A DNA stretch of 64,000 bases from assembly GCF_963676285.1 (NCBI RefSeq), contig NZ_OY781063.1, positions 2,480,001-2,544,000 on the forward strand, given 5' to 3'. This document shows positions 8,328 to 16,951 of this stretch, piece by piece. Origin of the DNA: an uncultured Sphaerochaeta sp. (GTDB lineage: Bacteria; Spirochaetota; Spirochaetia; Sphaerochaetales; Sphaerochaetaceae). Each line of letters starts with the position of its first letter. The stretch's first letter is position 1. Made by a program: the position numbers and the translations under genes. Under the pieces are notes generated by a model. The model was not told the DNA's origin. It did not search any database and saw only the letters and a list, made by a program, of their open reading frames with translations.

Positions 8328-9830
8328 ATGGACACAACATTTGCCCTGGAAATGGAAGGTATTACCAAAACTTTCCCTGGTGTAAAAGCCCTTGATGGAG
8401 TAACGCTCCGGGTAAAACCAGGAACAGTACACGCCTTGATGGGCGAGAATGGTGCAGGCAAATCGACGTTGATGAAGTGTTTGTTCGGTATTTATCAGGA
8501 AGATAAAGGGATTATCAAACTCAATGGAAAGGAGCACCGATTCAAGGACTCCCATGATGCGCTCAACCAAGGGGTGTCGATGATTCACCAGGAGCTGAGC
8601 AATGTGCCTGAGCGCTCGGTAGCAGAGAATCTGTTCCTGGGTCGCGAGCCACTGAACAAGTTCGGTTTGATCGATCACAAGAAAATGAATGAGGATACCA
8701 GTCACCTGCTCAAGGACCTGGAGATCAATGTGAAACCAGAGGTTCGTATCGGTTCTCTATCCATTTCCATGCAGCAGACCTGTGAAATCGCCAAAGCAGT
8801 CAGTTACAATGCCTCGGTGGTTGTCATGGATGAACCCACCAGCTCTCTCACGGATAACGAGGTCAAACATCTCTTCAAGATCATCAACCAACTGAGGGAG
8901 CAGAATGTAGCGGTTATCTATATCTCCCATAAGATGGAAGAGATTTTTACCATAGCTGATGAAGTGAGTGTCATGCGTGATGGCCAGATGATCGGAAGTT
9001 ATGACGTAGCAGATATGACCAACGAGAAACTCATCTCTCTGATGGTCGGTCGTGATGCAAAGCTTCGGTTCCCTGAGTTCAAGAGTAATGTGGGAGAGGT
9101 CCTGTTGAAGGTGGAGAATCTAAGCTCCCCCAATCCCAGAAGCTTCCAGGATGTATCCTTTGAGGTGCATCGTGGGGAAATCCTTGGTATTGGTGGGCTT
9201 ATGGGAGCACAACGTACAGAATTGATGGAAGCAATCTTCGGTGTACGTGCAACCCAGGAAGGAAAAATCTATGTTGATGGGGATGAGATCCTGAACATGA
9301 CTCCCCGAAAAGCCATTGAACATGGCATCGGGATGATTACCGAGGATAGAAGAGGAAGTGGTATTTTTCCCTTGATGAATATATCAAACAATACTTCAAT
9401 TGCCTCCTTGAAAGAGTATCTGAACAAGTTGCACCTCCTTAAGCACAAGGAGATGAAGGAAGAGTCTGTTCGATACAATAAGGCACTCAGGACCAAGACT
9501 CCTACCATGGAGACATTGATCCAGAACCTCTCAGGAGGTAATCAGCAGAAGGTTATCATCAGTCGATGGTTGATGACTTTGCCGGATATCCTGATCATGG
9601 ATGAACCGACCAGGGGAATCGATGTCGGGGCTAAATATGAAATCTACCAGATTATGGGACAACTGGTTGAGCAGGGAAAGGCCATTATCATGGTCTCCTC
9701 AGAAATGCCGGAATTAATCGGAATGTCCCACCGGGTAATGGTTCTTTGTTCTGGGAAATGTACCGGCGTGTTGGACAAGTCTGAGTGCACCCAAGAGAAT
9801 ATCATGCGTCTTGCAACGAAGTTCATGTAA
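8328..9830 (+). CDS. Sugar ABC transporter ATP-binding protein (RbsA type, two ATPase domains)
   Basis: Cytoplasmic ATPase of 500 aa, the usual RbsA/MglA length, driving sugar import. The first domain has Walker A GENGAGKS near residue 40 and Walker B VVMDEPTSSLTD. The second has a degenerate Walker A (GGLMGAQRTELMEA), the signature LSGGNQQK and Walker B ILIMDEPTRGIDVG. The catalytic asymmetry is normal for the family. ATGs at 8310 and 8328 and a TTG at 8301 are possible. The 8328 ATG was chosen because AGAGGA lies about 8 nt upstream and MDTTFALEMEGITKTFPGV matches family N-termini. It is the second gene of the operon. Confidence 0.92.
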   Translation: MDTTFALEMEGITKTFPGVKALDGVTLRVKPGTVHALMGENGAGKSTLMKCLFGIYQEDKGIIKLNGKEHRFKDSHDALNQGVSMIHQELSNVPERSVAENLFLGREPLNKFGLIDHKKMNEDTSHLLKDLEINVKPEVRIGSLSISMQQTCEIAKAVSYNASVVVMDEPTSSLTDNEVKHLFKIINQLREQNVAVIYISHKMEEIFTIADEVSVMRDGQMIGSYDVADMTNEKLISLMVGRDAKLRFPEFKSNVGEVLLKVENLSSPNPRSFQDVSFEVHRGEILGIGGLMGAQRTELMEAIFGVRATQEGKIYVDGDEILNMTPRKAIEHGIGMITEDRRGSGIFPLMNISNNTSIASLKEYLNKLHLLKHKEMKEESVRYNKALRTKTPTMETLIQNLSGGNQQKVIISRWLMTLPDILIMDEPTRGIDVGAKYEIYQIMGQLVEQGKAIIMVSSEMPELIGMSHRVMVLCSGKCTGVLDKSECTQENIMRLATKFM

Positions 9831-9852
9831 GAGAGAGGGAGAAAAACCTACT

Positions 9853-10845
9853 ATGGAAATGAAAAAACTACTTAACGACAGCAAAAAAGTTGCCTCACAA
9901 TATACAACTTGGGTCACCTTTGTTGGATTGTTGCTATTGCTTTCCATTCTGACCAACGGACAAGCACTGCGGTGGAGCAGTATCAGAAATCTCCTGATTG
10001 CTGAATCGGTCAGATCCTTTGCAGCCCTGGGTGTTGGTATGATCATCATCACCAAGGGAATCGACCTTTCCATCGGATATGTCGTCTGTCTGACCGCAAG
10101 TGTCGCGGCTTCCTTTGCACAGAATCCGGATTACAGTTCTGCTATCTATGCAGGCCAAACGTTTCCTCTGATCGTCCCCATCGTAGCGGCCGTTGCCGCC
10201 GGTGGCCTGTTTGGTCTCTTTAACGGGTACTTGATTGCTTATGGAAAACTTCCTCCCTTTATTGCAACACTGGGTTCCATGTCCATTGCAAAGGGCCTGC
10301 AGCTTATCTATACCAAGGCAGCCGTTGTTGGTTCCCTGAACCAGAACTTCAAGAGCATCAGTCAGGGAAGCGTTGGTCCTGTTCCCAATCTCATCATCTA
10401 TGTTGCCATTGCCGCACTGGTCGTCTGGATATTGCTCAAGCATACCCGCCAGGGAACACACTTCTATGCAATCGGTGGTAATGCACAGGCAGCAAGGGTG
10501 AGTGGAATCAATGTCGAACGTGACCTTATGATGGTCTACTTCTATGCAGGTTTGCTCTATGGTACAGCTGGTACCCTTCTAGCTAGTCGCCTTGGCCTGG
10601 CAAACTCGCTGACTGCAAATGGTATGGAGTTGGATGCCATTGCTGCTGTTACCGTTGGTGGTGTTTCACAGAATGGTGGTGTTGGTAAGGTCAGTGGTAT
10701 GATGGTCGGTGTCTTTACCATGGGCTTGATCAACTATGGAATGTCCTTCCTGGGTGTTGACAGCTACTACCAGCAATTGGTAAAAGGCTTTATCATTATC
10801 ATCGCGGTCTACTTCGATATGAAGAAATACGCACGCCGCGCATAG
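9853..10845 (+). CDS. Sugar ABC transporter permease (RbsC type)
   Basis: Integral membrane subunit of 330 aa (BPD_transp_2 family) with about 8-10 hydrophobic helices. It has the family blocks GMIIITKGIDLSIG, NGYLIAYGKLPPFIATLGSM and GNAQAARVSGI, the last being the cytoplasmic loop that contacts the ATPase. It forms the membrane channel for the importer at 7170-9830. The in-frame start at 9811 lies within the ATPase gene and was rejected. The ATG at 9853 follows a GAGGGAG site. The stop is 12 nt before the LacI gene, so regulator and transporter are one unit. Confidence 0.92.
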   Translation: MEMKKLLNDSKKVASQYTTWVTFVGLLLLLSILTNGQALRWSSIRNLLIAESVRSFAALGVGMIIITKGIDLSIGYVVCLTASVAASFAQNPDYSSAIYAGQTFPLIVPIVAAVAAGGLFGLFNGYLIAYGKLPPFIATLGSMSIAKGLQLIYTKAAVVGSLNQNFKSISQGSVGPVPNLIIYVAIAALVVWILLKHTRQGTHFYAIGGNAQAARVSGINVERDLMMVYFYAGLLYGTAGTLLASRLGLANSLTANGMELDAIAAVTVGGVSQNGGVGKVSGMMVGVFTMGLINYGMSFLGVDSYYQQLVKGFIIIIAVYFDMKKYARRA

Positions 10846-10857
10846 GCAGGTTGATAT

Positions 10858-11943
10858 ATGGGCAAACGAGAAGCAGCAACAATCAAGGATGTCGCGAATC
10901 TTGCTGGCGTCTCCATTGCCACTGTCAGTAGAGTTCTGAACAATCTCGGGGTGGTGAATCCCGAGACGGAAAGGAAGGTGCTCTCCGCTGTCAATATGCT
11001 GCATTATCAGCGTAATGCGGTAGCACGCTCCTTGAAACTCAGGGTAACCAAGAGTATTGGTATCATCGTCCCAGAGATTTCGAACACCTTCTTCACCGAG
11101 ATAGTCGAGCAGCTGGAAAAGTTGCTCGGCCCACTTGGGTATGCACTACTGCTCTGTAGTTCAGAGAATTCAGTACAGGAAGAGAAGCGTAAACTTGCAT
11201 TCCTGCTTGAACGTAATGTTGATGCGCTTCTCGTTATTCCAGTCGGTGATGTCGGTGCTCATTTTGCCTCCCCTGCAATCGCAAATATCCCCTTGGTCAT
11301 GCTTGACCGAAAAATTGAAGGATTGCGTTGTGATGTGGTCCTTACCGATAACCGCAAGGGTGCATACGATGTGACCTGTGCACTGATCAGGGAAGGAAAA
11401 ACCAATATAGGATTCCTAGGTGGTGACAACCATGTCCATACATCGGTTGAGCGTCTCCATGGGTTCTTGGATGCAATGCATGACCATCAGCTTGAGGTCG
11501 ATCCTGATTTTATCCTACTGGGCGGGATGACCCAGAAGGCTGGATATACCCTTATGGAAAATGCTTTGACGATGCCCTCCTGTCCTGATACCTTCTTTGT
11601 GGTAAATGACATGGTGCATATCGGTGCAACAAGCTATCTGATGAGCAAAGCTTCCAGGGAGATTAGATCAAAGGTGGTATTCTCCACGTTCGACTATCTA
11701 TACTATGCACCACTGCTCAAATTCTGCCACTATGCAGTTGCACAGCCTCTCGACCAGATGGGGGAGACGGCTGCCCAACTCCTGATTCGCCGTCTTGATG
11801 GTGACCAGCAGGGATTTCCCTCCACCGTCATAATTGAACCAACCATCTGTGTGATGGAAGACAATGGTGGGGTAGTGACCGATGATAAGTCAATTGTGGC
11901 TTTCAACGAGCACTCCCCACGGTTCAATCGGGTCTTTAGCTAG
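10858..11943 (+). CDS. LacI-family transcriptional repressor
   Basis: DNA-binding regulator of 361 aa. The N-terminal helix-turn-helix (ATIKDVANLAGVSIATVSRV, residues 6-25) is classic LacI/GalR, followed by the hinge helix region and a type I periplasmic-binding effector domain starting at KSIGIIVPEISNTFF. It is the last gene of the ABC importer operon and very probably autoregulates it through the two palindromes at 6938 and 7015. The effector is presumably the imported sugar. A tail of about 25 residues after the effector domain is unusual but short. Its 3' end overlaps the convergent dehydrogenase gene by 8 nt. Confidence 0.92.
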   Translation: MGKREAATIKDVANLAGVSIATVSRVLNNLGVVNPETERKVLSAVNMLHYQRNAVARSLKLRVTKSIGIIVPEISNTFFTEIVEQLEKLLGPLGYALLLCSSENSVQEEKRKLAFLLERNVDALLVIPVGDVGAHFASPAIANIPLVMLDRKIEGLRCDVVLTDNRKGAYDVTCALIREGKTNIGFLGGDNHVHTSVERLHGFLDAMHDHQLEVDPDFILLGGMTQKAGYTLMENALTMPSCPDTFFVVNDMVHIGATSYLMSKASREIRSKVVFSTFDYLYYAPLLKFCHYAVAQPLDQMGETAAQLLIRRLDGDQQGFPSTVIIEPTICVMEDNGGVVTDDKSIVAFNEHSPRFNRVFS

Positions 11944-13003
11944 GAAGCTCCTCGTCAAAACAAACAGCAACCTTTCCACATGCTCCACTTGCCATCAAGG
12001 CATATGCCTCATCAGCTTTCTCAAGAGGGAAACGGTGAGTGATGAGCTCTTCAGGGTGAATACCCCAGCGAACCAGTCGCTCTACAAGATCTTCCATTTT
12101 CCAGATACTGGTCACCCAGCTTCCGTATACGGTTTTCTGGTCATGAAGCATGTCCTCACTCGGATTGAAGTGTACAGTGCCACCTTCTCCTACAAGTGCA
12201 ATCTTGCCCCACTTTCGAGTTGCCCTTATCGCAGTTGCACGACCAGCATCACTTGCTGAACAATCGAAAGCGCGCTCGACACCGTTGCCTCCGGTAAGGG
12301 CTTTAATTTGTGCCACATTGTCCTCTGCAGGAGTAAATACATGGTCAACCAAGCCAAGCTTCTTTGCGAGTTCGATGCGTGCACTCTGGGATTCGATACC
12401 GATGAGTTTGTTTGCACCCATTGCCTTTGCAAGCATCAAGGCAGCCAGGCCAACTGGGCCAAGGCCTACAACCAACACTGCATCATTACCACTTACACCG
12501 ACTTTCTCGATGGCTTCATAGACCGTGCCAAAACCACATGCAACCTGGGCGCCGTCTGCATAGGTCAACTCCTCAGGGAGGTAGACAAGATCCTTCTCGT
12601 CACAAAGCATGTATTCAGCCATGCCCCCATCCCTCTGCCAGCCATAGGCTGCTCTCTTGTCGCTTGTGCAGCTGATCATATAGCCTTGGCGGCATTCATG
12701 GCAGACTCCACATCCGCTGATATGGTAGACCACTACACGGTCCCCTTTCTTGAACCGCTTCAGCCCTTCGCCTTCTTCAACAATCTGGCCACAAGGCTCG
12801 TGTCCTGCAATGACGTTCTGGTATCCTTCAGGTCCTTTTCCGAGGTGTTCTCGATAGATTGCCCTGATATCACTCCCGCATATGGTACTGCACTTGGTCT
12901 TAACCAGTACCTGTCCATACCCCGGCTTGGGAATCTCGAATTCACCGAATGCTACTGTACTGTTTCCTGGAAGCTTTGCTCCCTTCATCATCTTCTTTTC
13001 CAT
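11936..13003 (-). CDS. Zinc-dependent alcohol dehydrogenase (threonine/iditol dehydrogenase-like)
   Basis: Medium-chain dehydrogenase of 355 aa. The catalytic-zinc region is CSTICGSD with AGHEPCGQIVEEG. The structural zinc loop GCGVCHECRQGYMISC is intact, unlike the dehydrogenase at 565. The Rossmann motif VVGLGPVGLAALMLA is near residue 175. It probably oxidises a polyol or secondary alcohol with NAD. AAGGAG precedes the chosen ATG. The start overlaps the stop of the upstream aldo/keto reductase by one nucleotide (TGATG), indicating translational coupling. The pair lies between two sugar regulators, so it likely belongs to the same sugar pathway. Confidence 0.88.
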   Translation of the reverse strand: MEKKMMKGAKLPGNSTVAFGEFEIPKPGYGQVLVKTKCSTICGSDIRAIYREHLGKGPEGYQNVIAGHEPCGQIVEEGEGLKRFKKGDRVVVYHISGCGVCHECRQGYMISCTSDKRAAYGWQRDGGMAEYMLCDEKDLVYLPEELTYADGAQVACGFGTVYEAIEKVGVSGNDAVLVVGLGPVGLAALMLAKAMGANKLIGIESQSARIELAKKLGLVDHVFTPAEDNVAQIKALTGGNGVERAFDCSASDAGRATAIRATRKWGKIALVGEGGTVHFNPSEDMLHDQKTVYGSWVTSIWKMEDLVERLVRWGIHPEELITHRFPLEKADEAYALMASGACGKVAVCFDEELPS

Positions 13004-14013
13004 CAGTTTTCTCCTTGTCGGTATCTTTCTGGGCAGGGAATGGTCCCATCCTCATCCCAAAGGTCATGCCAAGAATCAGCCCCCTCCCAAAGGAAGACCT
13101 GTCCCTTGATCAAGCGATTATTGCAATCTGCCTCCTTGAGGTTGCGTACTTCCTCCTCAGTGAGTGGGTCAGAGAGTACACTCTCCAGATTGCTCCTTAA
13201 ATTTCTTTCCTTCGTGGACAGAGGGATGGGGATAATCCCATTTGCCTGTGCCCACTTGAGGCAGATTGCGGCAGGGTGGCAGTTGTGCCGTTTCGCAATC
13301 TCTACAACAAGCGGATGCTGCATATCGATGACATCCTCTGGTGTTGTATCTCTCTCAGGCCTGTTTGGGGATCCCAGGGGACTGTACCCAATGGGAATGA
13401 TTCCCTCCTGCTTGATATAGGAGAGCAACTCGGGTTGCTGGAAGCAGGGATGCAGCTCCATCTCATTGAAGGCAGGTCTGATATTGCAGGAGGAAAGCAA
13501 TAATTCCATCTTTGCCTTGGTCATATTACTGGTTCCGATATGCCGAACAAGGCCCATGTTCACAAGTTCCTCCATGGCAGACCATGTTTCCATAAACTCC
13601 TCATGGATGTAAGGTCTTGCATCAGGACTACGACTGGTTACATCACAGTGTGGTGGATGGAAATTCGGGAACGGCCAGTGCACAAGATAGAGGTCAAGAT
13701 AGTCAAGTTGCAGGTCCTTGAGTGACTGTTTTGCAGATGCAATAACATTGTCCTTTCCGTGGGAGTCATTCCATACCTTGCTAGTAATCCAGAGCTCTTC
13801 CCGCTTGATACCGCAGGATGCCAGAACTTCTCCAATCTCTTTCTCATTGTTGTATACGCTTGCACAGTCAATGTTTCTGTAGCCTAGACGCAAGGCAGTT
13901 CGTACTGCCTCTGCCATCTCGCTACTGGAAATGTGGTCAGAACCAAAGGTTCCCACTCCAATGATGGGTATCTCAGCTTTGGTGCTCTCAATAGTTCGTG
14001 TAGGTAGTTGCAT
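13003..14013 (-). CDS. Aldo/keto reductase
   Basis: NAD(P)H-dependent oxidoreductase of 336 aa with a TIM-barrel AKR fold. The catalytic tetrad is visible as Asp in NIDCASVYNNE, Tyr in the same block, Lys in TSKVWN and His in YLVHWP. The C-terminal cofactor-binding stretch IPIPLSTKERNLRSNLESV is present. It is the first gene of a two-gene operon with the zinc dehydrogenase and is transcribed divergently from the XylR-like regulator over a 106-nt gap, so that regulator is the likely controller. The substrate is probably an aldose or ketose; xylose or a related pentose is plausible but not proven. Confidence 0.9.
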   Translation of the reverse strand: MQLPTRTIESTKAEIPIIGVGTFGSDHISSSEMAEAVRTALRLGYRNIDCASVYNNEKEIGEVLASCGIKREELWITSKVWNDSHGKDNVIASAKQSLKDLQLDYLDLYLVHWPFPNFHPPHCDVTSRSPDARPYIHEEFMETWSAMEELVNMGLVRHIGTSNMTKAKMELLLSSCNIRPAFNEMELHPCFQQPELLSYIKQEGIIPIGYSPLGSPNRPERDTTPEDVIDMQHPLVVEIAKRHNCHPAAICLKWAQANGIIPIPLSTKERNLRSNLESVLSDPLTEEEVRNLKEADCNNRLIKGQVFLWEGADSWHDLWDEDGTIPCPERYRQGEN

Positions 14014-14119
14014 AGTACTCCTCCTAATATGTATACCTTATCGTGTTTATACGAGTTAGCAATGCTTTATATGCGAAAATACACGATCAAAATGCGCATT
14101 TTATGCTAAAGTGGATACC
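14014..14119. promoter_or_regulatory. Divergent promoter region with palindrome, AKR / XylR-like gene
   Basis: The 106-nt gap holds a perfect palindrome AAAATGCGCATTTT at 14089-14102 and a spaced inverted pair TCGTGT (14041-14046) / ACACGA (14081-14086). Either could be the binding site of the adjacent AraC-type regulator, which normally recognises spaced half-sites. Confidence 0.5.
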
Positions 14120-15256
14120 ATGATACAGATAGGTTTGAAACTACGTTTCCAAGATGGCTATGACATGGCCGTTGCAAATGGTGTGGTACAGTATGCCCGT
14201 ACCAAGTTTGACTGGCAGGTACGTGGACAAGGTCCTTGGTTCTTCTCTCTCGACAAGGAGGCGCTTCTTTCCTGTGATGCCCTGATCGCCCGAATTGAGG
14301 ATGATGAGGATGCACGGTTCTGTGCTTCACTTGGTGTACCCGTGGTTGATATCGCCGGGGCTACCTCATTGAAACTTTTCAGCCAAGTCAGAAATGATGA
14401 CTACCAAACAGGGGTAAGTGCCGGGGTGTACCTGAAAAAATTGGGAAGCCAGCATCTTGCCTGGTGCGGGGTCGAACAGGTGCATTGGGCACGGGAACGA
14501 TTCATTGGATTCTGTAGTGCAACCTCCTCCATTCCAGAGATGATGCCGAGTTTCTCCCGCTCTCTTTCCTGGTGGAGGCATCTCTATGATTCAGATGCAG
14601 AGCTGGAAGCGTGGCTGGCTGAGCTTCCAAAACCCTGCAGTGTATTCTGTTGTAATGACCTATCTGCAATGAAAGTGGAACTCGTGTGTCAACGATTGGG
14701 TATCGTCATACCCGATGAGATTATGGTACTGGGTGTAGACAATGAGACGTTGCTCTGTGAGCTGGCTAGCCCTTCCATCTCGAGCATCCAGCCAGATTGT
14801 GAGACAATCGGGTATCAGGCCTCTGCTATGCTCGACTCCCTGCTCAATGACGAGGCAAGCGGGGTGCATATACGTCGTATAGCTCCTGGACCGGTAAGGG
14901 AAAGGGAGAGTACCCGCCTGTTTTTCTGCGAAGATGAGCAGGTGGCAAAGGCGATGCAGTTGATCAAGGCAGAAGCCACCAGTGGGTTGCAAGCGAGTGA
15001 GGTTGCTCGTCAGGCCACCATCTGCAGGCGTTCCTTGGAAATGCGCTTCCGCTCAGTACGTGGTACCACCATCTGGGAGGAGATAACTGCAGAAAAGCTT
15101 TCCAGGGCAGCTCTTCTGCTCACTCACTCAAAGGAGAGTATTGCATCGATTGCCCAACAGTGTGGTTTCTCCTCAATACACCGCTTCTACAGCCTCTTTA
15201 AGCGTAATCATCACATGACACCACAACAGTACCGTGAGAAAAAGCTCAGGGATTAA
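14120..15256 (+). CDS. XylR-like regulator: LacI-type sugar-binding domain plus AraC DNA-binding domain
   Basis: Transcription regulator of 378 aa with the architecture of E. coli XylR. It has an N-terminal type I periplasmic-binding-like effector domain without helix-turn-helix (residues 1 to about 270) and a C-terminal AraC domain with two helix-turn-helix units (SEVARQATICRRSLEMRFRS and SIASIAQQCGFSSIHRFYSL). It likely activates the divergent reductase/dehydrogenase pair and perhaps the downstream aldolase in response to a sugar. A GTG at 14111 also opens the frame. The ATG at 14120 was preferred, but neither has a clear ribosome-binding site. The effector sugar is unknown. Confidence 0.87.
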   Translation: MIQIGLKLRFQDGYDMAVANGVVQYARTKFDWQVRGQGPWFFSLDKEALLSCDALIARIEDDEDARFCASLGVPVVDIAGATSLKLFSQVRNDDYQTGVSAGVYLKKLGSQHLAWCGVEQVHWARERFIGFCSATSSIPEMMPSFSRSLSWWRHLYDSDAELEAWLAELPKPCSVFCCNDLSAMKVELVCQRLGIVIPDEIMVLGVDNETLLCELASPSISSIQPDCETIGYQASAMLDSLLNDEASGVHIRRIAPGPVRERESTRLFFCEDEQVAKAMQLIKAEATSGLQASEVARQATICRRSLEMRFRSVRGTTIWEEITAEKLSRAALLLTHSKESIASIAQQCGFSSIHRFYSLFKRNHHMTPQQYREKKLRD

Positions 15257-15306
15257 GCTTTCCTCTCTTCACGGTTTTATGGCATGATTACAGAGCGAGG
15301 TACAGT

Positions 15307-15984
15307 ATGGAACTCATGCTTGATACAGCTAACTTGGAAGAGATCAGGAAAGGTTTGGAAACATATCCCATTAATGGGGTTACCTCCAATCCTTCCATCA
15401 TCAAGGCAGAGGGTAGGATAGATTTCTTTTCCCATATGCATCAGATCCGTGATCTTATTGGGGAAGAGAGAAGCCTTCATGTACAGGTTGTTGCCCACGA
15501 TGCGGAGCACATTATTGCCGAGGCAGAGAAAATCCTTTCAATCCTGGGCAGGAATACATTCATTAAGATTCCTGTGACTGAAGAAGGCTTGAAAGCCATA
15601 AAAATTCTAGCCTCCCGCCAAGTAAATATTACCGCCACTGCAATCTATACAACCATGCAGGGTATCTTGGCGATGCTCTCTGGTGCAAGATATCTTGCAG
15701 TCTACTACAATAGGATGTTGAACATTGATATCGATGCAGCAAAGGTCATCAAGGAACTCAGCAGTCTTCTCTGGGCAAACAGTACCAACTGCCAGGTGCT
15801 CGCAGCGAGTTTCAAGAATCTCAGTGAGATAACCACCAGCTATGCCAGTGGGGCAAGCTGTTGCACCGTTCCCTATTCGCTGTTGCAGACCGGACTCCAC
15901 ATGCCTTCCATTACCAGGGCAGTCCACGATTTTTCAGAAAACTGGGAAGAGATATATGGCAGCCGAACATTGCTCGACTTCTAA
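15307..15984 (+). CDS. Fructose-6-phosphate aldolase / transaldolase-like protein
   Basis: Class I aldolase of the FSA/TalC group, 225 aa, matching E. coli FsaA (220 aa) in length and motif order. Visible are LDTANLEEI at the N-terminus, GVTSNPSII, the Schiff-base Lys in FIKIPVT (K87), TAIYTTMQ and VLAASFKN. It cleaves or forms a C-C bond on a (phospho)ketose in the cytoplasm, which fits the preceding oxidoreductases as a downstream step. Its 3' end overlaps the SGNH hydrolase start by 29 nt, so the two are co-transcribed. Short TalC-type transaldolases are hard to separate from FSA by sequence alone. Confidence 0.87.
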   Translation: MELMLDTANLEEIRKGLETYPINGVTSNPSIIKAEGRIDFFSHMHQIRDLIGEERSLHVQVVAHDAEHIIAEAEKILSILGRNTFIKIPVTEEGLKAIKILASRQVNITATAIYTTMQGILAMLSGARYLAVYYNRMLNIDIDAAKVIKELSSLLWANSTNCQVLAASFKNLSEITTSYASGASCCTVPYSLLQTGLHMPSITRAVHDFSENWEEIYGSRTLLDF

Positions 15985-16951
15985 AGAGAACATTTTTGAC
16001 CTGACACATAATGCATTATCGGTTGAACTTCTTGATGATGGGTATTGTTGTGCTCTTCGTTTTTCAGAAGAACAGGAGATGGGATACAACTCCCATCCCC
16101 TGTATCGTGCGATGGCAGGAACCAGTGCATCGGTCTGCTTACGCTTTCACTCCCTTACAGATGTGACGGTGCACCTGAGGCGTTATACCCAGTCCCTACT
16201 ACCAAAGAAGGGAGAGCAGGTTATCGATTTTGCGTCTCTCTATCCCAGGCAGCTGGATCTGTCTGAGACCATCGACCTCTTATACGAAGGCAAGGATATG
16301 ATCCACCTTCCTTTGCAGAGTGACCAGGTCTCCATTGAAAAAGGAAATACGGTAAGTCTCTATCTTCCTATGCATCATAGAGTCGGATTTTGTATAGAAG
16401 GGGAAGTACAACCGATTGAGAAGAAAGAGAAGACACTCCTTTGCATCGGGGATTCGATCGTCCAAGGGGTGGGGGTTCATCATCCCTCTCTGGCATTATG
16501 CGAAAGGATCTCCTCACTGAAGGGAGTACAGGTCATCAACCAAGGTCTTGCAGGTGCTTTGGTGAATTCGAAACTTATCCAGAAGCTGGATGTTCCGATC
16601 CATGGCATACTCGTCGCTCTGGGTACCAATGATTGGTCAATTCGTGAGAACCTTGCAGATTTGCGAGGGGAGATGTTTGCATTGCTGGGGAGGATCAGGA
16701 AATTCTACCCCTCAGTGCCTGTCACTGTCCTCACCCCACTTTGGAGAGCGGATATCCAGCATACACAAAAGATGGGAAGCTTTGCTGAGATGCAGAAGAC
16801 CATAGAGTATGCAACCTACTGCTTTCCCCATATCCGTGTGGCAAACGGTCTCTCCCTCTCACTTCGTGATGCATACGATGATGGGTTCATCCATCCTGAT
16901 GAGAAAGGCATCCGGTTTTTGGCAAAGGGATTGGTCTCTCAGCTTCCGTAG
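15956..16951 (+). CDS. SGNH/GDSL-type hydrolase (carbohydrate-esterase-like)
   Basis: Predicted esterase of 331 aa. The N-terminal 150 residues look like the beta-sandwich accompanying family 2 carbohydrate esterases. The SGNH domain has block I CIGDSIVQGVG with the catalytic Ser, block II NQGLAGA, block III LGTNDW and block V DGFIHPDEKG with Asp/His. There is no signal peptide, so it is cytoplasmic. It could deacetylate an imported acetylated sugar. The start at 15956 was chosen from several in-frame codons because upstream ones lie deep in the aldolase gene and GAAGAG precedes this ATG. It overlaps the next, convergent gene by 13 nt. Confidence 0.82.
   Translation: MAAEHCSTSKENIFDLTHNALSVELLDDGYCCALRFSEEQEMGYNSHPLYRAMAGTSASVCLRFHSLTDVTVHLRRYTQSLLPKKGEQVIDFASLYPRQLDLSETIDLLYEGKDMIHLPLQSDQVSIEKGNTVSLYLPMHHRVGFCIEGEVQPIEKKEKTLLCIGDSIVQGVGVHHPSLALCERISSLKGVQVINQGLAGALVNSKLIQKLDVPIHGILVALGTNDWSIRENLADLRGEMFALLGRIRKFYPSVPVTVLTPLWRADIQHTQKMGSFAEMQKTIEYATYCFPHIRVANGLSLSLRDAYDDGFIHPDEKGIRFLAKGLVSQLP

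Noticed and set aside
8043..8705. 220-codon minus-strand frame
   Set aside because: Antisense across the binding-protein/ATPase junction, both of which are certain.
12308..13420. Long 370-codon open frame on the plus strand
   Set aside because: It lies antisense to the dehydrogenase and aldo/keto reductase genes, which have clear family motifs; the translation shows no recognisable domain.
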